This document shows positions 1-12,079 of a stretch of DNA of 64,000 nt, piece by piece (the first letter of the stretch is position 1; every line of letters begins with the position of its first letter). The stretch is taken from NCBI GenBank assembly GCA_004380135.1, contig QXCR01000042.1, positions 1-64,000 of the forward strand, given 5' to 3'. Source of the stretch: Stemphylium vesicarium (Eukaryota > Ascomycota > Dothideomycetes > Pleosporales > Pleosporaceae). The notes beneath the pieces were generated by a model. The model was not told the origin of the DNA. It worked only from the letters and a program-made list of their open reading frames with translations, and searched no databases. Both the position numbers and the translations under genes were made by a program.

Positions 1-386
1 GGGGGGGGGGTTTCGTTGTGACAAATGCACCCTGGGTAGATGGCGTCTTAAAACCACGTTCTTCCAGGGTCTCATTGTTGTTCGGACACTACCTTAATAT
101 CGCAGGTCGGCTTTCTTCGAGGCAGATCAACTATGGTGTCGCTGCATGGGCATTATGTTCAAAGTGAAGGTATCGCAGGCAAGGAACATGGGCTGACGAG
201 TCAATCTCCAGTCATTCAGTCGTTTGGGTCATTGGATTGGAAGCTGACTGATTCCACCACACACGACGACGGGTAATCTCTTGACTCGAACTTCTGCATC
301 TGCGCGAGATCTCTCCCCCATGGATTTATCGTTTTCTCGAACACCCGTGTCTCCTATGCAGCGCGACCAAGACCATCTCAAATCCA
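1..386. other. 3' flank, no gene seen
   Basis: The window opens with a run of ten G, which may be a sequence or assembly edge. The rest is the region downstream of the minus-strand membrane-protein gene. I see no convincing coding sequence, RNA gene or repeat here. Confidence 0.4.
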
Positions 387-1443
387 TCATGGGCCTCGCG
401 CAACGCTCTGAACGATGTTCGGCCTGCTGCTAGGAGTCTTCCGCTTATCCTTCTCCATCTCGAGGTGGTGGCCATCGCCCAGCGCACCGACCATTTCCAC
501 ATCGATATCACCACTGTATTTTAGTTCCTCGACGATGGCCTTCGATTTTCTCCTGTCGTCTGGCGGCATGTTCCCCGAGCCCACGTAATTTGGTCCACTG
601 CCCGGTGTGCCCCCAAGGGAAGATCGAAGCTGATTAAGGATCGTAAATTCAGTGCGGAGTTTGACGGCGTAGACAGCGACTTTATGGAACCCTTGGAGAT
701 GGAAATAGCCACCATAGCACAACCCGATGACACTGCATTCGAGCAGGATTATGAATACGTTGACGGCGATGAGGCAACGGAGATTTCGGCGCGTGCTATT
801 GCGGTCGGTGCCGAGGAGGGTCATGTTCTTGAGGTGAGACGATGTGACACGAATGTAGAGTAGGCCGATGAATGTTTCCTGAAGCGCGAAAGCTGTGACC
901 TGGACCCTGTCCCAGATCATGTTCTCACGCGTAAATTTCCCCTCGAAGCTCGGGTGTAGCTGTTACTGTCATTAGGGTATCTTGTCTACGCGAGGCAAGA
1001 CTTACTGCTATCCCTCCAAACACAACGGTCGTGAGTCCGAAGACTACAGCATTGATCAATATCATGCAGAGTACATACCTTCTAACACGCTGGCTGACTA
1101 GGACCAGGCTGAGGCGCGAGTAGAGGACCAGTGACTGGCTGACAACGAAGGTGAGCCATGAAAGGCCGATAACGACAAGCGAGCAGTACGTGTTCCAGCC
1201 GCCAAAGTTTGCGAACAGAATCGAGACGCTGTGGATGATGATGCCCCAACTGCACAGCAAGCAGCTCCAAAAGTACAGGCTGCGTCGCCTAGCTCTAAAG
1301 AAGAGGCGAATGTTGAACTCGAAGCTGAGGTACCAAGCAATTCCCAAGAAAGCCGCAGCCGTCATGGCCTCTCCAAGCGTACTAATGAGCGCATTGGGTG
1401 CTTCTTTTGGGTCAATGCCCGTCGCGGCAGTGGTGTAGAGCAT
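387..1443 (-). CDS. Multi-helix integral membrane protein (DUF7703-like)
   Basis: Two exons: 1443..1006, a GTAAGT intron at 1005..924, then 923..387. The join is phase 0 and gives about 324 aa. Four hydrophobic helices lie in exon 1 (roughly residues 15-145), and two to three more open exon 2. A polar Ser/Arg/Lys-rich tail of about 80 residues follows. The helix layout, and the aromatic LYFWS and LQETFIGLLYI stretches, resemble the fungal DUF7703 integral membrane family, whose function is unknown to me. The family name is from memory. The open frame extends upstream to 1509 without an ATG, so the first ATG at 1443 is taken as start. It probably resides in the plasma membrane or an endomembrane. 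Confidence 0.75.
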
Positions 1444-2178
1444 AGCTAGGAAGGTAGCCGGGTCCGTGAATATCGATCTGGATGCTGAAGCTTTATGGTA
1501 AGGCAGCACCTCTATATCTCGAGAATGACCGTTGGGGTGGGACCGAGGTGACTACGCTACAGCGCCAATCGTCATGTACTGTATTTGCTGCAAACGATGT
1601 TCGGTGTCGAAATTTTGGGTTGTGGGCGAGGCGAGGGCGAGGGTGAGGGTGACGCATTAGACGAGGCTCAAGGTCGATTGTCGACCTTCACTTTCACTTT
1701 GCCCCATCACCCTGACGCAATTTGCATCGTCTAGCCGATGGAAAACGGTGCGCGCAAATTTCTCCTCAAGGAAACGTTTCCGAAGGCGGGGTTGCAAAAG
1801 TGAACGAGGTCTCGCTTGCAGTGACGGAAGGGACCTTCAGTGTTTACATGAGCATGTGAAAGACGCGCTAGTTTGTCATACTTTGAGTACAAGAACGACG
1901 GGTAATCGAAGGCAATGAGATTAAGACAATTCTAATCATGTTGCTATCATTGCAGGCCAAACGCAGACAACGTTCCAGCCCATAAAGTCTCGTAGCCGGC
2001 TCAGATTCATTGCGCTAGTCTCAGCAGAGTGAAAGCAAGTACACATGCCGCCTCTATGTTACATTGCATGGTGATATTGTTCTTCCATCCATTTTCTCTT
2101 AGAGTGGGCTTGAACGGGCCATGGTCAGTCTCGCACCATACCGCATAGCGTTGCGTTTGGTATGTTTCGTATAGACCT
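1444..2178. other. Intergenic, promoter side of the membrane-protein gene
   Basis: About 735 bp. It includes a purine-rich GAGGGCGAG-type imperfect repeat near 1625-1655. No convincing gene is visible on either strand. Confidence 0.4.
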
Positions 2179-2829
2179 TCACTTTTTTGTAGTGGGACTA
2201 GTATTGGTAGTGTTTTCCTGTCTGCTCAGGATCTTCTTGGGGCCCCAGGTTCCAGCTCGACCACCACCTCCACCGCTGACAGCGCTGTTTTCCTTGGTGT
2301 TCTTGGGCCCGGTAGCCATCTTCGAGACGGGAAGGGGACTCAAAATGCTCGTAGGGCTGCCCGCCATACCATGACCCCCACCACCGCCCCTCTTGCCTTT
2401 GGTCTTCTTGCCACCTGATGTTTCAATCCATGGACCGCCTTCCTTTTTAGCCCTCCGCTCATCCTCCTCTTTTTCTCGCTTAGCCCGTTGTTCTGCCTCG
2501 CGCTCTTTGGCTGCCTTCTCGCGAGCCTCACGGCGGACACGCTCCTCTTTGGCTCTCAGTTCGGCAGCTTGCCTCTCCTTGACAGCGCGCTCGCGAGCCT
2601 GGCAGGCTTTGTTGATGGCCTCTTGGTCGACACGGGCTTGCGCTTCGGTCTCGGCGCGCGCATCGAGCTTGATACATGGGTAGCATGGGAAGTGAGAGGG
2701 GCGATGGTGGTCATCTTCTTTAATGTCAAGGCAAACGGTGTTGGAGAGGAAGCCCGGGCGACACATTTCGATATAAGGACGGTCCGAGGGGTGGCCGCAC
2801 GTATGTATCTTCTTCCAGTAGAGACACAT
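2179..2829 (-). CDS. Small Cys-motif protein with basic coiled-coil region
   Basis: Single-exon frame of 216 aa starting at an ATG. The N-terminal 55 residues hold seven cysteines and nearby histidines (HTCGH, MCRPG, VCLD, PCYPC), which could bind a metal such as zinc. Residues about 60-130 are a highly charged Ala/Glu/Arg/Lys stretch likely to form a coiled coil. The tail is rich in Gly, Lys and Ser. The N-terminal YWKKIHTCGH style is common in short ascomycete proteins of unknown function. A likely 5' UTR intron lies just upstream. I do not recognise a named family and assign no function. Confidence 0.7.
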   Translation of the reverse strand: MCLYWKKIHTCGHPSDRPYIEMCRPGFLSNTVCLDIKEDDHHRPSHFPCYPCIKLDARAETEAQARVDQEAINKACQARERAVKERQAAELRAKEERVRREAREKAAKEREAEQRAKREKEEDERRAKKEGGPWIETSGGKKTKGKRGGGGGHGMAGSPTSILSPLPVSKMATGPKNTKENSAVSGGGGGRAGTWGPKKILSRQENTTNTSPTTKK

Positions 2830-3405
2830 ATTGCTGGTACTGTGGATACTTAACTGCTAGCTTTGACATTTACTTGTTTGCGACTTACGATGCCAATGGG
2901 CAGTTTTGTATTGAGCTGTCGAAGTGAGAAGATGAGGGGGCGGTCTCAGTGTAGAAATCCTGCCATTCTGGTATCGACTTGGCGTTAGGTAGGCGCGGTA
3001 GTGCAGTGAGAGCGTGGCTTCCTCGGATTGAATGAGAGTGCGTTCTTCCAAGCAAGCGCAACGGCGAGATAAACAAACTCGACGCTTTTAGGAAGAAGGC
3101 GCCGAGATATCGCAAGTTTGTGGAAAACTAGGAATCATGTGGGAAAAGGGAAAGAACGGGCCCAATAGTGAAGTTGAAGGAGTACAAGATGCAATGAAAC
3201 TATAGAGGGTATATCCATCACCGTACACAGACCACTTGAGATGCGCTTCGCATCGCACCCATTCAGATGCCCATGGTATTCAAAACTTTCCTTATCCATG
3301 CAGAGATATGCTTGATGCAGTATTCCGGCCCTAGAGACGCCCCAAAACAGATGGCCCATAATTATACACAACAGAATAGCCGGAGCAAGAAGCGCACAAA
3401 AGAGC
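2830..3405. other. Leader and promoter of the Cys-motif gene, then glutaredoxin 3' side
   Basis: This stretch holds the probable leader intron and promoter of the gene starting at 2829 and the 3' flank of the glutaredoxin gene. A minus frame at 3135-3479 overlaps the glutaredoxin 3' end but does not look like a gene. Confidence 0.4.
2840..2888 (-). other. Probable 5' UTR intron of the Cys-motif gene
   Basis: On the minus strand a GTAAGT donor at 2888 and a CCACAG acceptor at 2841-2840 bound a 49-nt segment. It ends ten bases before the ATG at 2829. No ATG-initiated frame crosses it, so it is read as an intron in the leader. Confidence 0.45.
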
Positions 3406-4230
3406 CTATGCTTGCATCCGTTTCCGACGTACCTCTGGGCGGGCGCCGCGATGGTCGACTTGGGTGACGCGACTGCCACCCATTTCCTTGACTTTCTTCA
3501 CTAGGGTGTCGGTCTCGTCAAGCTCTTCGATTTCGTCGCCGCCTCCTATGCTCTTGCCCATGAGAAGAATGTTCGGAACCGTTCTTCGGCCTGTAGTCTT
3601 GTGTAGGAATGCCTGTAGCTGCTCGCCCATTGGGCTGAGGTCTAGCTCGACGACGTAGGGTTCAGGTACGATGCTGTATTTCTCGAGCAAGATGTGCTTT
3701 GCTTTCTTCGAGTGGGGGCAGTAAGACTTGGAGAAGATGATCACTGTGATGATTAGTACTTGCGTGCACAAAGCTCGGTCTGGTTATGACTTACTTGGGC
3801 TCTTTTTCAAGATGGCGTTGAGTTCCATCTCGACTTCGTGGTCCTCGGGCGTCTCGTGCTCATTCATGACAGCTTGGTCGCGGGGTCTACCACCTTGCTG
3901 TGCGACGCCGGGAACCTTTTCTCCGTCGATCTTGACCCGTCCTGCGACGCTCCTCTGGTCTGGTCCTTCAACTCCAGCCTTGACCTCGGAGTATTTGGTC
4001 TCAGCATTCTTCTTCGCCTGGTCTTCGGCAGCCTTGAGTCGCGACCCAACACTGTCTGCGTCGCGTTGTTTAGCGGCCTCGGCGTACTCCTTCTCCTGGA
4101 GAGCTTGTTGTGTCTTTGTGTAGAAATCCGATGATTGTGTTTGCTCTGACGCTCTTGACATGTAGAATAGCACCAGTATTGTGACGAAGATGAGGATGCC
4201 AAAGAACCTCATGCGACGTTGTGACGGCAT
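3406..4230 (-). CDS. Membrane-anchored monothiol glutaredoxin (Grx6/Grx7 type)
   Basis: Two exons: 4230..3795, then 3743..3406, phase 1, 257 aa. Residues 8-24 form one membrane anchor right after the start. A charged stem with Ala/Glu/Lys coiled-coil character follows to about residue 140. The thioredoxin-fold domain begins just after the splice junction. It carries the active-site motif CPHS (Cys154), which has a single redox cysteine, then TVPN and a GGGDE-like glutathione-binding turn. Yeast Grx6 and Grx7 share this anchor-stem-domain order and act in the early secretory pathway, where they bind glutathione and protect thiols. Location and role here are inferred from that layout. The intron is 51 nt with a GTAAGT donor. 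Confidence 0.88.
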
Positions 4231-5521
4231 GGCGGCGTATGCGACGTTACTCGTATGGGTCGTGTGATGATGGCACTACGGACGCGGGGACTGTCGAATA
4301 CCAATTGCTATGTATAATGCGTCTTATCGGGCGTGGTAGATACTGGTGGTATGGGTCGGATTCAATGCTCGAGGTGATACTGGAGCCTACTGTCGTTGTC
4401 TCGCAAGCAGTGGCAGCGAACGCGGAAGGTTAGGCGCGTGATGTGCGCCGGGTTAAATGCGACTATAAAAGGTGCGATTATATGTCTGCGAGAGAAAGGA
4501 GTACCGGTAATTGTGCTGGTACTATGGCAGCACACAGAATTAAAGTGTGTTGGTAAGTTCAGAGTTGGTGGTGCGGCCTTGGAAACAATGTGGAGAGGTG
4601 GTGGCCCTGGCTCCATGGCTCCCTGGCTCCCTGGCACCACTGGGCGCTCTGTCCCTCGTCACCAGGCCACCTGCCCAACACCCTGCTGTGCAACTCTGGT
4701 ACGCAGCTACGCCCCATGGCATGCCTAAACTCACCCCGGGCCTTGGAAACCTTCGTGTGTAGACAATTCGCCTTTATTCTCACCTCACCATACGTCCGCG
4801 CAATGCCGACTTCCGACAAAAAAGCTTGTTGCTAGATGTCGTCGGTCGCGCGTTACGTACCATGACATGCGACAAATGTCACCCACACGTAACTCGCTGT
4901 ACCTCGGACTTCAGCCGCTTGATTCCGCATCTGCTGCGCTGCAATATGGAGCTAAGCCTTACACAATAATTCCCCTGACTAGTCGTCCCTTTCCTAGCCG
5001 CAGCAGGACTATTGATTGATCTGGACATCCCGGCCGCGCGCGCGTGACTGCGCGTTTGCAGACGACCGACCCTTCGCAAGGCCAACGGTGGGACGAGTAT
5101 GCCTTCAAGCCACGCACGCCGGACGGAGTCTTTGCTTCATAGAGGTTTCCGTCAATCTCTTAGCTTCGAGCTGTCGGAATGTCTCCAGACGTCTCCTGCA
5201 GACCTGCATTTCCTACCTCAATGCGGAGCAACCCCGCACCAGGCATCGAGCGAGGGAAGGCCCAGTCTGCGCACAGCTTCTCCACAAAACGGTTGCAGTG
5301 CTGTAAGCGGCCTAGCGCCCCTCTAGGCCTCTTACGTACCTTCCGCACTCCTATGAGCACCAAAGGGTGTTCCGAAACGGTCCATGTCTATAAATTCGGA
5401 TGCTTGCTGGGCTTGCTTGACCTATCTATCTGCATTGGATCAAATTGCAGTTCGTGTTTCAATCCTGTGACAGCCTTCTCACACTCCGCTGTTACGTCAT
5501 TAGCTTCTCATCCCACTCATC
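4231..5521. other. Intergenic between divergent genes
   Basis: About 1.3 kb separates the minus-strand glutaredoxin and the plus-strand dioxygenase. Around 4606-4635 there are short imperfect TGGCTCCC direct repeats. Several short frames occur on both strands, but none shows a domain or clean splice structure. No RNA gene is recognised. Confidence 0.4.
5389..5395 (+). promoter_or_regulatory. TATA-like box of the PhyH gene
   Basis: TATAAAT lies about 130 bp before the ATG at 5522 and is followed by a pyrimidine-rich leader. It is a plausible core promoter element by position and sequence only. Confidence 0.4.
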
Positions 5522-6572
5522 ATGGCCCCAACCCTTCCGTCAACACCAATCTCCATCGTGCCCTCGACATCCGAGACAAAGAGTGGTATCCTTGATCAAC
5601 GTAATGTCGAAATCGCGATTCGAGCACTCGCTCGTGATGGTCTTGTCGTTTTGGAGGACATGGTCGACCACGCCGTCTTGGATCGTCTGAACAAGAAGAT
5701 GGTCGAAGATGCATATCAATTGCAGGCGAGAAAGGACAGCCCTTTCAATTACAACAAAGGCAACATTCAGCAGGATCCACCCATGACTGAGGAGTGGTTT
5801 AGCAACGAGATTTATCTCAGTGAGCATTCATCCCGACTACTATGTAGTTGCGCGGGAGCATACTGATCTCTCGTGTCAGACCCAATCGTTACCCAAATTA
5901 CTTCGACTGCACTAGGACCCAAGCCAGCGCTCCGCTTCTTGTCTGGCAACACGGCTCTGCCGCCGACCGCAACATCTCCACCAGCATCACAGCCAACCCA
6001 TAACGATGCAGACTTTGACCACCCTTCAATTCCGTTCGCCCTTGTCATCAACGTCCCTCTAGTGACTATGACGCCGGAAAACGGGTCTACCGAGATCTGG
6101 CCCGGCACACATAGCAATACCACTATTGCCGACCAAGAAGGCGAGCACGGAGATCGCGCCAGCGGTAGGATCAAGAAGCATCTGCTCGATGCTCGTAGGG
6201 AAATTAGACCGCCTTCCCAGCCAGTTGTCAAGAAAGGTAGCATTGTGATACGTGATTTGAGGCTCTGGCATGGAGGAAAGCCAAATCTCAGCTCAGAACC
6301 GAGGGTGATGCTCGCCATGAGTAAGTTGCCCGATTAGACGAAGCTTGCTGTTAATCTCACTCCCTACAGTACACTTCGCTCCGTGGTACCGCAATTCGAT
6401 GGAGGTCGAGTTTGCCGAAGAACTCAAGGAAAAGCTGTCAACCGAGAAGACAGGGCTATACACCGCGGCTACCTATGTTCCAAGTCAGCAGCTGCTTAAG
6501 AACTACATGAACCGGTCGTACGGTAACGACTACGACTTTGACCAGAGCGAGAAGATAGAAGGCATCTTCTAG
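5522..6572 (+). CDS. Phytanoyl-CoA dioxygenase (PhyH) family protein
   Basis: Three exons, 5522..5819, 5880..6320 and 6370..6572, encode about 313 aa. The introns are GTGAGC..CAG (60 nt) and GTAAGT..CAG (49 nt), and both joins keep the frame. The Fe(II)-binding HxD pair is visible as His140-Asn-Asp142 in QPTHNDAD. The distal His is His230 in LRLWHGG, and a nearby Arg in the PRVMLAM strand fits the 2-oxoglutarate carboxylate ligand. A WPGTH turn typical of fungal PhyH proteins lies between them. The family hydroxylates small molecules using iron, oxygen and 2-oxoglutarate. The substrate here cannot be told. There is no clear peroxisomal C-terminal signal (it ends GIF). Confidence 0.88.
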
Positions 6573-7041
6573 ATCCCACAACGGTGCATCCTGTCGCACT
6601 GCACGGGGCCGTAACTCGCTTACCGTGGCAATAGTACATACACTATTTACGTCACTATCTACAATTTCCATTGGCCTTCAGCAACGCGTCTCTTCTGCCC
6701 TCTGACAGCGTCTGACACCGCTAGATAATATAGGAAAGTATGTCAGCAACGTCACCAACAATCACCGTGCGCACAAGGGTAACACCAAATTCCTACTGGT
6801 AGGACAGCTTACGCCGAATGCTCAGTAAGCCGCCAAGGGCACGTCAGCGGACGGAGGGTAGCCAAAGGCTTGGCAGCTCGAGCGAACATCAACACCAATA
6901 TCAGCATACCCGATCGGAATCATGGCTCTTTCTCTTTTATTGTCCTTGTTTTCGATGATGACACATTCTTCCTGCCTATCTGGTTCCACACTGCTTCGAC
7001 TGATTTGATACCAACTCCACGATACTGCTGTGGTTTTGACC
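6573..7041. other. Intergenic
   Basis: About 470 bp between two plus-strand genes. It contains the 3' flank of the PhyH gene and the upstream region of the membrane-protein gene. No other feature is recognised. Confidence 0.4.
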
Positions 7042-8338
7042 ATGACCACTGCACCGGAAAACTTCAAGTTCCATACTACGATCGCACAACCAATCGTCGA
7101 CGTTAGTTCGGAAGATGCCACCAAAGGCTTCAAGACAGCGCTAGCTGTTGAGGTACCTCTGATGGTCCTGGCTTTGAGCACGGTGGTCCTTCGAGTCTAC
7201 TCCAGATTGGCGATCAAGAGAAACTTAGCTCCTGATGACATATTGATAATGCTGGGTACGGTATGTCAAGCCCTACACTATCAAAGAGCCTGGCCATGTC
7301 GTTCGTGCTGACAAATTAAAGGCAGCTGCGTTCGCCCGCACTGTTATCTCCTGCATGAGTGCAGAGGATAACTGGGGTTACGATCGGAAAGGGTCAGTAT
7401 GCACTGAGAAGTGAGATGAATCTCCCGCTAACCATCACGATAGCCCAGATCGAGCGTCGGAAATTCCCTACTATCAGCATATCTTCGAGCGTCGCATCGC
7501 TTACCTCTTTGCCGTCACATTCACTCGCTGTTCCGTCCTCGCATACTATCTACGTATCTTCCCGCATGGAATGTCGTCGCTGCGAAAATGTTGTTACATC
7601 CTGCTTGCCCTCGTTCTTGCGCACTTTATCGAAGTTCTCACCGTGCTCATCGTATACTGCTCGGACATCAACAAGCTCTGGACCTCCAACTGGCTCGACT
7701 TCACCGGCTCGCAATGTTTCAGCTCCGCTGTATACAGCTACTCGGCCGCCATCGGCGACAGCATTGTTGATAGCATGATATTTGCACTTCCCATACCATA
7801 CGTGTGGCAACTTTCGAAGCTGAGAATTCGCCAACGATTGGGTCTGGTGTTGGTGTTTGGCCTGGGCTTCATCGTATGCGTAGTTGCTCTTCTACAAATC
7901 CCATTTATCAAGCGCAGGGAGGCGAATATGCAGTATTTCGGTAGCGCTGTCAACATTCTCATCGCTATTCAGATATCTTTCGCTATCATCGCGGCTTCTC
8001 TCCCAGATCTCCGCGCGCTGATTGCGAGGACGTTTCCACAGTTTTCGCCTCTTCACCACCGCAGCTTAGCGACGAATGCGCGAGAGCCTGGAGGTGGCGG
8101 TGGCCCAGACAGAGTCGCAGCCTGGGACATAGAACAGGGATCATCAGAGAGGGGAATAGAGGAAAGTCCTCGTGTGGCTTCGGGTGGGAAGAAAACCTTC
8201 AGAAAACCGGACTGGCTAAGGAACAGCTTGCCGGCGAGTTTGATGTCAACAATGATCACGCAAAACGAAGTGAGTCGGTTCTCGAGCGAAGATGCGCCTT
8301 CGCAACTACCTCAGAGCTCTGAGAAGGCAGCGAGCTAA
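7042..8338 (+). CDS. Fungal rhodopsin-like integral membrane protein
   Basis: Three exons, 7042..7260, 7322..7392 and 7444..8338, give 394 aa. The 71-nt middle exon encodes the ART..SAEDNWGYD segment that is a hallmark of the fungal rhodopsin-like (PTH11-related) membrane family. The third exon opens with the EIPYYQHIFERR loop that follows it in the family. About seven hydrophobic helices span residues 30-300, and a Ser/Gly-rich cytosolic tail follows. The open frame begins with GTG at 7030, so the ATG at 7042 is used. There is no N-terminal CFEM Cys domain, so it is a plain rhodopsin-domain protein, not a classical PTH11 receptor. Ligand and signalling role are unknown. Confidence 0.85.
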
Positions 8339-8926
8339 GCAACGCGTTGCCGACACCATGGACTGCACATTAGGCGGATAATGTATTGGCAAAACACTTG
8401 TGATAAATAATCACCAAGATTTCCCACTCCGTATCTACTCCGTATCCGCTCCGCAAATGTTCATTCTCCATCTACAGCGAGTTCCGAGCGTGTGGTTCAG
8501 CCGCCAATCCCGCATAAAGTGCTACCAGGCCACCCCCGGTCGTCTGCTTACACACCTCGGCGTCAGCATACTAATCTGCTGACGACTACACTTGATCGAA
8601 GTCCTCTACCCGAATACGTACCAGGCATAACAGTTTATCGTCTACATGTGGTTAGGCCGAGCAATCGGCTTGCCTGTTGTACGACTTTTCTTCCCGGAAA
8701 AGAATACGACGATGGTGTCTGTAGGGGTATGAATCTACCAAGAGAAAAAGAAATAATTATTCATTTACGTCCGAAGCGGAACGAGAAGAAAAGCCAGATG
8801 TGGATTAGTCCTTTTTTTCCCAGCAGTACTACTGGGATGGGTAGTGTTGTAAATCGTTAGATACATAAAGAACAGGATACACCACTCCTCCCTCGCATAG
8901 CAAAAAAAGGCACCAGCACCCCCACC
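8339..8926. other. Intergenic
   Basis: About 590 bp upstream of the GMC gene. A TACATAAAG stretch near 8860-8870 could serve as a weak TATA element. Nothing else is seen. Confidence 0.4.
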
Positions 8927-10815
8927 ATGTCTCCACCGTACGACTTCATAATCATAGGCGGTACTTTTCCCCTCTCCCCTTCCCTTCTCTTCCCACCTAC
9001 CTACCTACCCCAAAACTAATCCAGCACCCCCCCCCCCTCCCAGGCGGAACGTCCGGCCCCCTCCTCGCGAACCGCCTCGCCCACACCTCCCAATCCCCCC
9101 GTATCCTTCTCCTCGAAGCCGGCACCGCGCCCACGGGTTCTTACCTAACCGCGCCCTACCACCGATACACCGCAAAAGCGCTCCGACCAGATTTAGACCA
9201 CGGATATGTATCTGAGAAGGAAGCCGCGCTAGGTAGAAGAGAGATTGCGTATGCGAGGGGGAAAGCGCTGGGGGGCTGTAGTGCGGTGAATTTTGGGGTT
9301 TGGCTTTGGGGGAGTGAGGGGGATTATGTGCGGTGGGGGGATGGGGACGGAGAAGAGGAAGGCGGAGACTGGAAATGGGAGAACGTACAACGATGCTTCA
9401 CGCAGATTGAAAATTTGCAGCTAACCGGTTCGGAGAAGGCGTACGCGCATCTTGCTGATCCCGCGCCGGATATGCATGGCCACGAGGGGCGGTTGAGTGT
9501 GGGCTTGCCGCCGGTGCTGGAGAGAGGTGTTGTGGAGCAGATGGAAGCCCTGGCTCAAACTGGCAAGCAGAAGATCAATCTAGATCCCAATTCGGGGGAT
9601 CCGACGGGTATCAGCATCTTCCCGGCGTCGTATGGCAAAGAAGGTAGGGTTACGAGCGCGATGGCGCATTTAGCGGATGCGCCGCGGAATCTGGAGGTGT
9701 GGACGGGTGCGAGGGTGGATCGGTTGGTTTGGGATGAGGGGGGGAAGAGGGTTGTTGGTGTGCGGACTGAAGATGGGAGGGGGGGTATGTCTTTCCACAT
9801 CTACGTCTCCGTTCTTACCCTCGCTTTTGCAGAGAAGAAAATCTCTAATTATCTCATAGCAACCGCCAAAAACGAAGTCATCATCTGCGCCGGCGCAATT
9901 GATACACCCAAACTCCTCCTCCTCAACGGCATAGGTCCGAAAGTCGAACTCGAAGCCGTCGGCATCGATGTCAAAGTCGATTTACCGGGTGTGGGCAAGA
10001 ACCTACACGATCACGTCCTAGCCTACATGAGCGTCGAAGTCGACGGATGTGTCAACGACAAATACGCCTTCGAAAGCACCCCCCAGCTCATCGACGACGC
10101 CGAGAGAAATTGGTCAACATCACAAACCGGTGCTTTCACACTACACAACTCCACATGTTGGGGCGGCTTCCTAAAAATCCCGGAGCTGGAAACGTATCCA
10201 GAGTACGCAGCGCTTCCACCAGAAACCCAGTCTTTTCTCGCAAAAGACATAGTGCCCGCGTACGAGTTCATTGCGAATTCGCCTTTTCTGCCGCCTGGGA
10301 CGCAGATTGGCAAGGGCAATACGTATGTGAGTTTTATCGCTATACTTATGAATGCGCAGTCTACAGGCACCGTCACGTTACGTTCCAAAGACGCGGCTGA
10401 GAAACCTGTTATCAAGCTGAATTACCTCGCGCATCCGTACGATGCGCGTGTGTTCAGGGAGGCGATACGTAGGACGTGGACGGCGATTACGACGTCGACT
10501 GCTGTCGCGCCACATATCGTGCGCACGATTCTCGGCCCAGAGTCAATGTCTGATGAGGATGTTGATGCGTTTGCGAGGGAGGGCGCGGGCACGGTGTGGC
10601 ATGCTGGTGGGACGTGTAAGATGGGAAGGGAAGGCGATGAGGGGGCTGTGGTGGATAAGAGATTTAGGGTGAGGGGGGTGAAGGGGCTTAGAGTTGTGGA
10701 TTTGAGTGTTGCGCCGTTTGCGACCTGTAATCACACGCAGAGTACGGCGTATTTGATTGCGCAGGTGGCGAGTGAGAGGTTGATTGGGGAGTATGGGCTG
10801 GATGGGGTGGATTGA
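8927..10815 (+). CDS. GMC-family FAD oxidoreductase (choline dehydrogenase-like)
   Basis: Proposed exons are 8927..8960, 9044..9784 and 9860..10815, 576 aa. The 34-nt first exon codes MSPPYDFIIIGG. The junction completes the dinucleotide-binding IIGGGTSGP motif. A second signature, GKALGGCSAVNFG, follows near residue 90. The C-terminal half has HAGGTCKMG and then CNHTQSTAY, which holds the active-site His. The intron at 9785..9859 is exactly 75 nt and free of stops, so retaining it would also leave an open frame. Splicing it gives DGRGATAKNEVII, which fits the family strand better. No signal peptide is seen, so an intracellular alcohol or sugar dehydrogenase/oxidase is likely. The first intron holds an 11-base C run before its acceptor. 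Confidence 0.88.
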
Positions 10816-12079
10816 TGGGTGTTGAATGGAAGGCATTGAGAGGGAGATGCGGGTTGGTGAATCTAGACGAATTGATCGTTCGATTGATGGGCCCAGTTAC
10901 AGCATTTCCCACGAATTCGTGGTACAGGCTGGCTATCGCATGGTAGAGAAACTGAGAGTTGACTACGAGGTGGTCCGGCGCAACACACGTGTCAATGCAT
11001 ACAGCATGAACCATGGAATCGTAAGATTGACGAAGAGCCGCCTGGAAAAGCAGCTGTTCATGTCAAAAAAAAATCGTGACGTGCGGCTTCCCGGAAGATG
11101 CGGAAGAGGACGAGATGATAGGTAAAAGGGCGAGGAACTACCAAGGCAAACCACTGCAAACCACTGCACCGGCTGCAGTACATCCGTAGTCTTGACACCA
11201 GAATTCTGCCGGGCCGCAAGGACGCGACACCATTACTGAAGCCAAGACCCAAGTCCAGCCAACGTGTACCCGGCGTGGAAATTGCATGACGGAAGGTGTT
11301 GGGTTGGGAGAACGTGCGCCGACACTTCGAGGCCTGATGGCGCGCTGGTGTTTCGTTGCTGGGTGAACCGAGGCGGCTGAGCGTTTCGATGCGGTAAACG
11401 AAGGTATACAGCACATCGCCCGTATACAACATCTTTTCCAGAACCACCATCGCACCCACTTTTTGACACGACAGCAAAGCAAAAAGGCACGAACAACTGC
11501 AAACTACTCATCAACGCACCTACTAGGACTAGTCAACGGGTTTCAAGAATTCGCGCAAGCGCATACCACACCGGTGTTGGAAAAGTTGGGGCGGCAGTAG
11601 CTCCCTCCCCCAGCCCCCCATCTCGTGTGCCAGCCACCTCCGGGGTCCATCACCCAACCTCACGCATATTCTAAGTGTACCCTCTTCTTTACGTCCACCC
11701 ATTCTCTCTCTCCTCCTGCACAATTACACACTTGGTACCCATTTTCTCCCAGATTCCGCTGACCAGTTTTTTTATTTTCTTTTTGGTCGAGACAGGTTCA
11801 AGTTACTTGGTACGACCGGCGTGTACTACCAGTCATTCGCAGTCCGCGTCCAACAAGTTGCGCTAGCCAACAGACACCGACCCCGCAGCTACCCACCCAT
11901 TCACCGCTCCCCCGACTGCGAACAGCGAGTATACTATACTCCCGAGGGAGTAGTAGCAGCCGTTTGTCGCTCTTCTTCTTCTTTCTGCAAACGCATCCCC
12001 TCCAATCCCATCGCCGTCTCTTCCAGCGGCTGTTTGGGCAAAAAAAAGAGATAGCCCACACCCCCAGTCAATCGCTACT
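10816..12079. other. Intergenic, long upstream region of the surface-protein gene
   Basis: About 1.26 kb. The last 400 bp before the ATG are rich in pyrimidine tracts, as in fungal promoters of well-expressed genes. Short frames occur on both strands but none is convincing. Confidence 0.4.

Noticed and set aside
3135..3479. Minus-strand frame of 114 codons with a hydrophobic segment
   Set aside because: Overlaps the glutaredoxin 3' end in another frame; start and composition do not suggest a gene.
5522..10815. Secondary-metabolite cluster (PhyH, membrane protein, GMC oxidase)
   Set aside because: No polyketide, peptide or terpene backbone gene and no transporter are adjacent; the genes are loosely spaced and may be unrelated.
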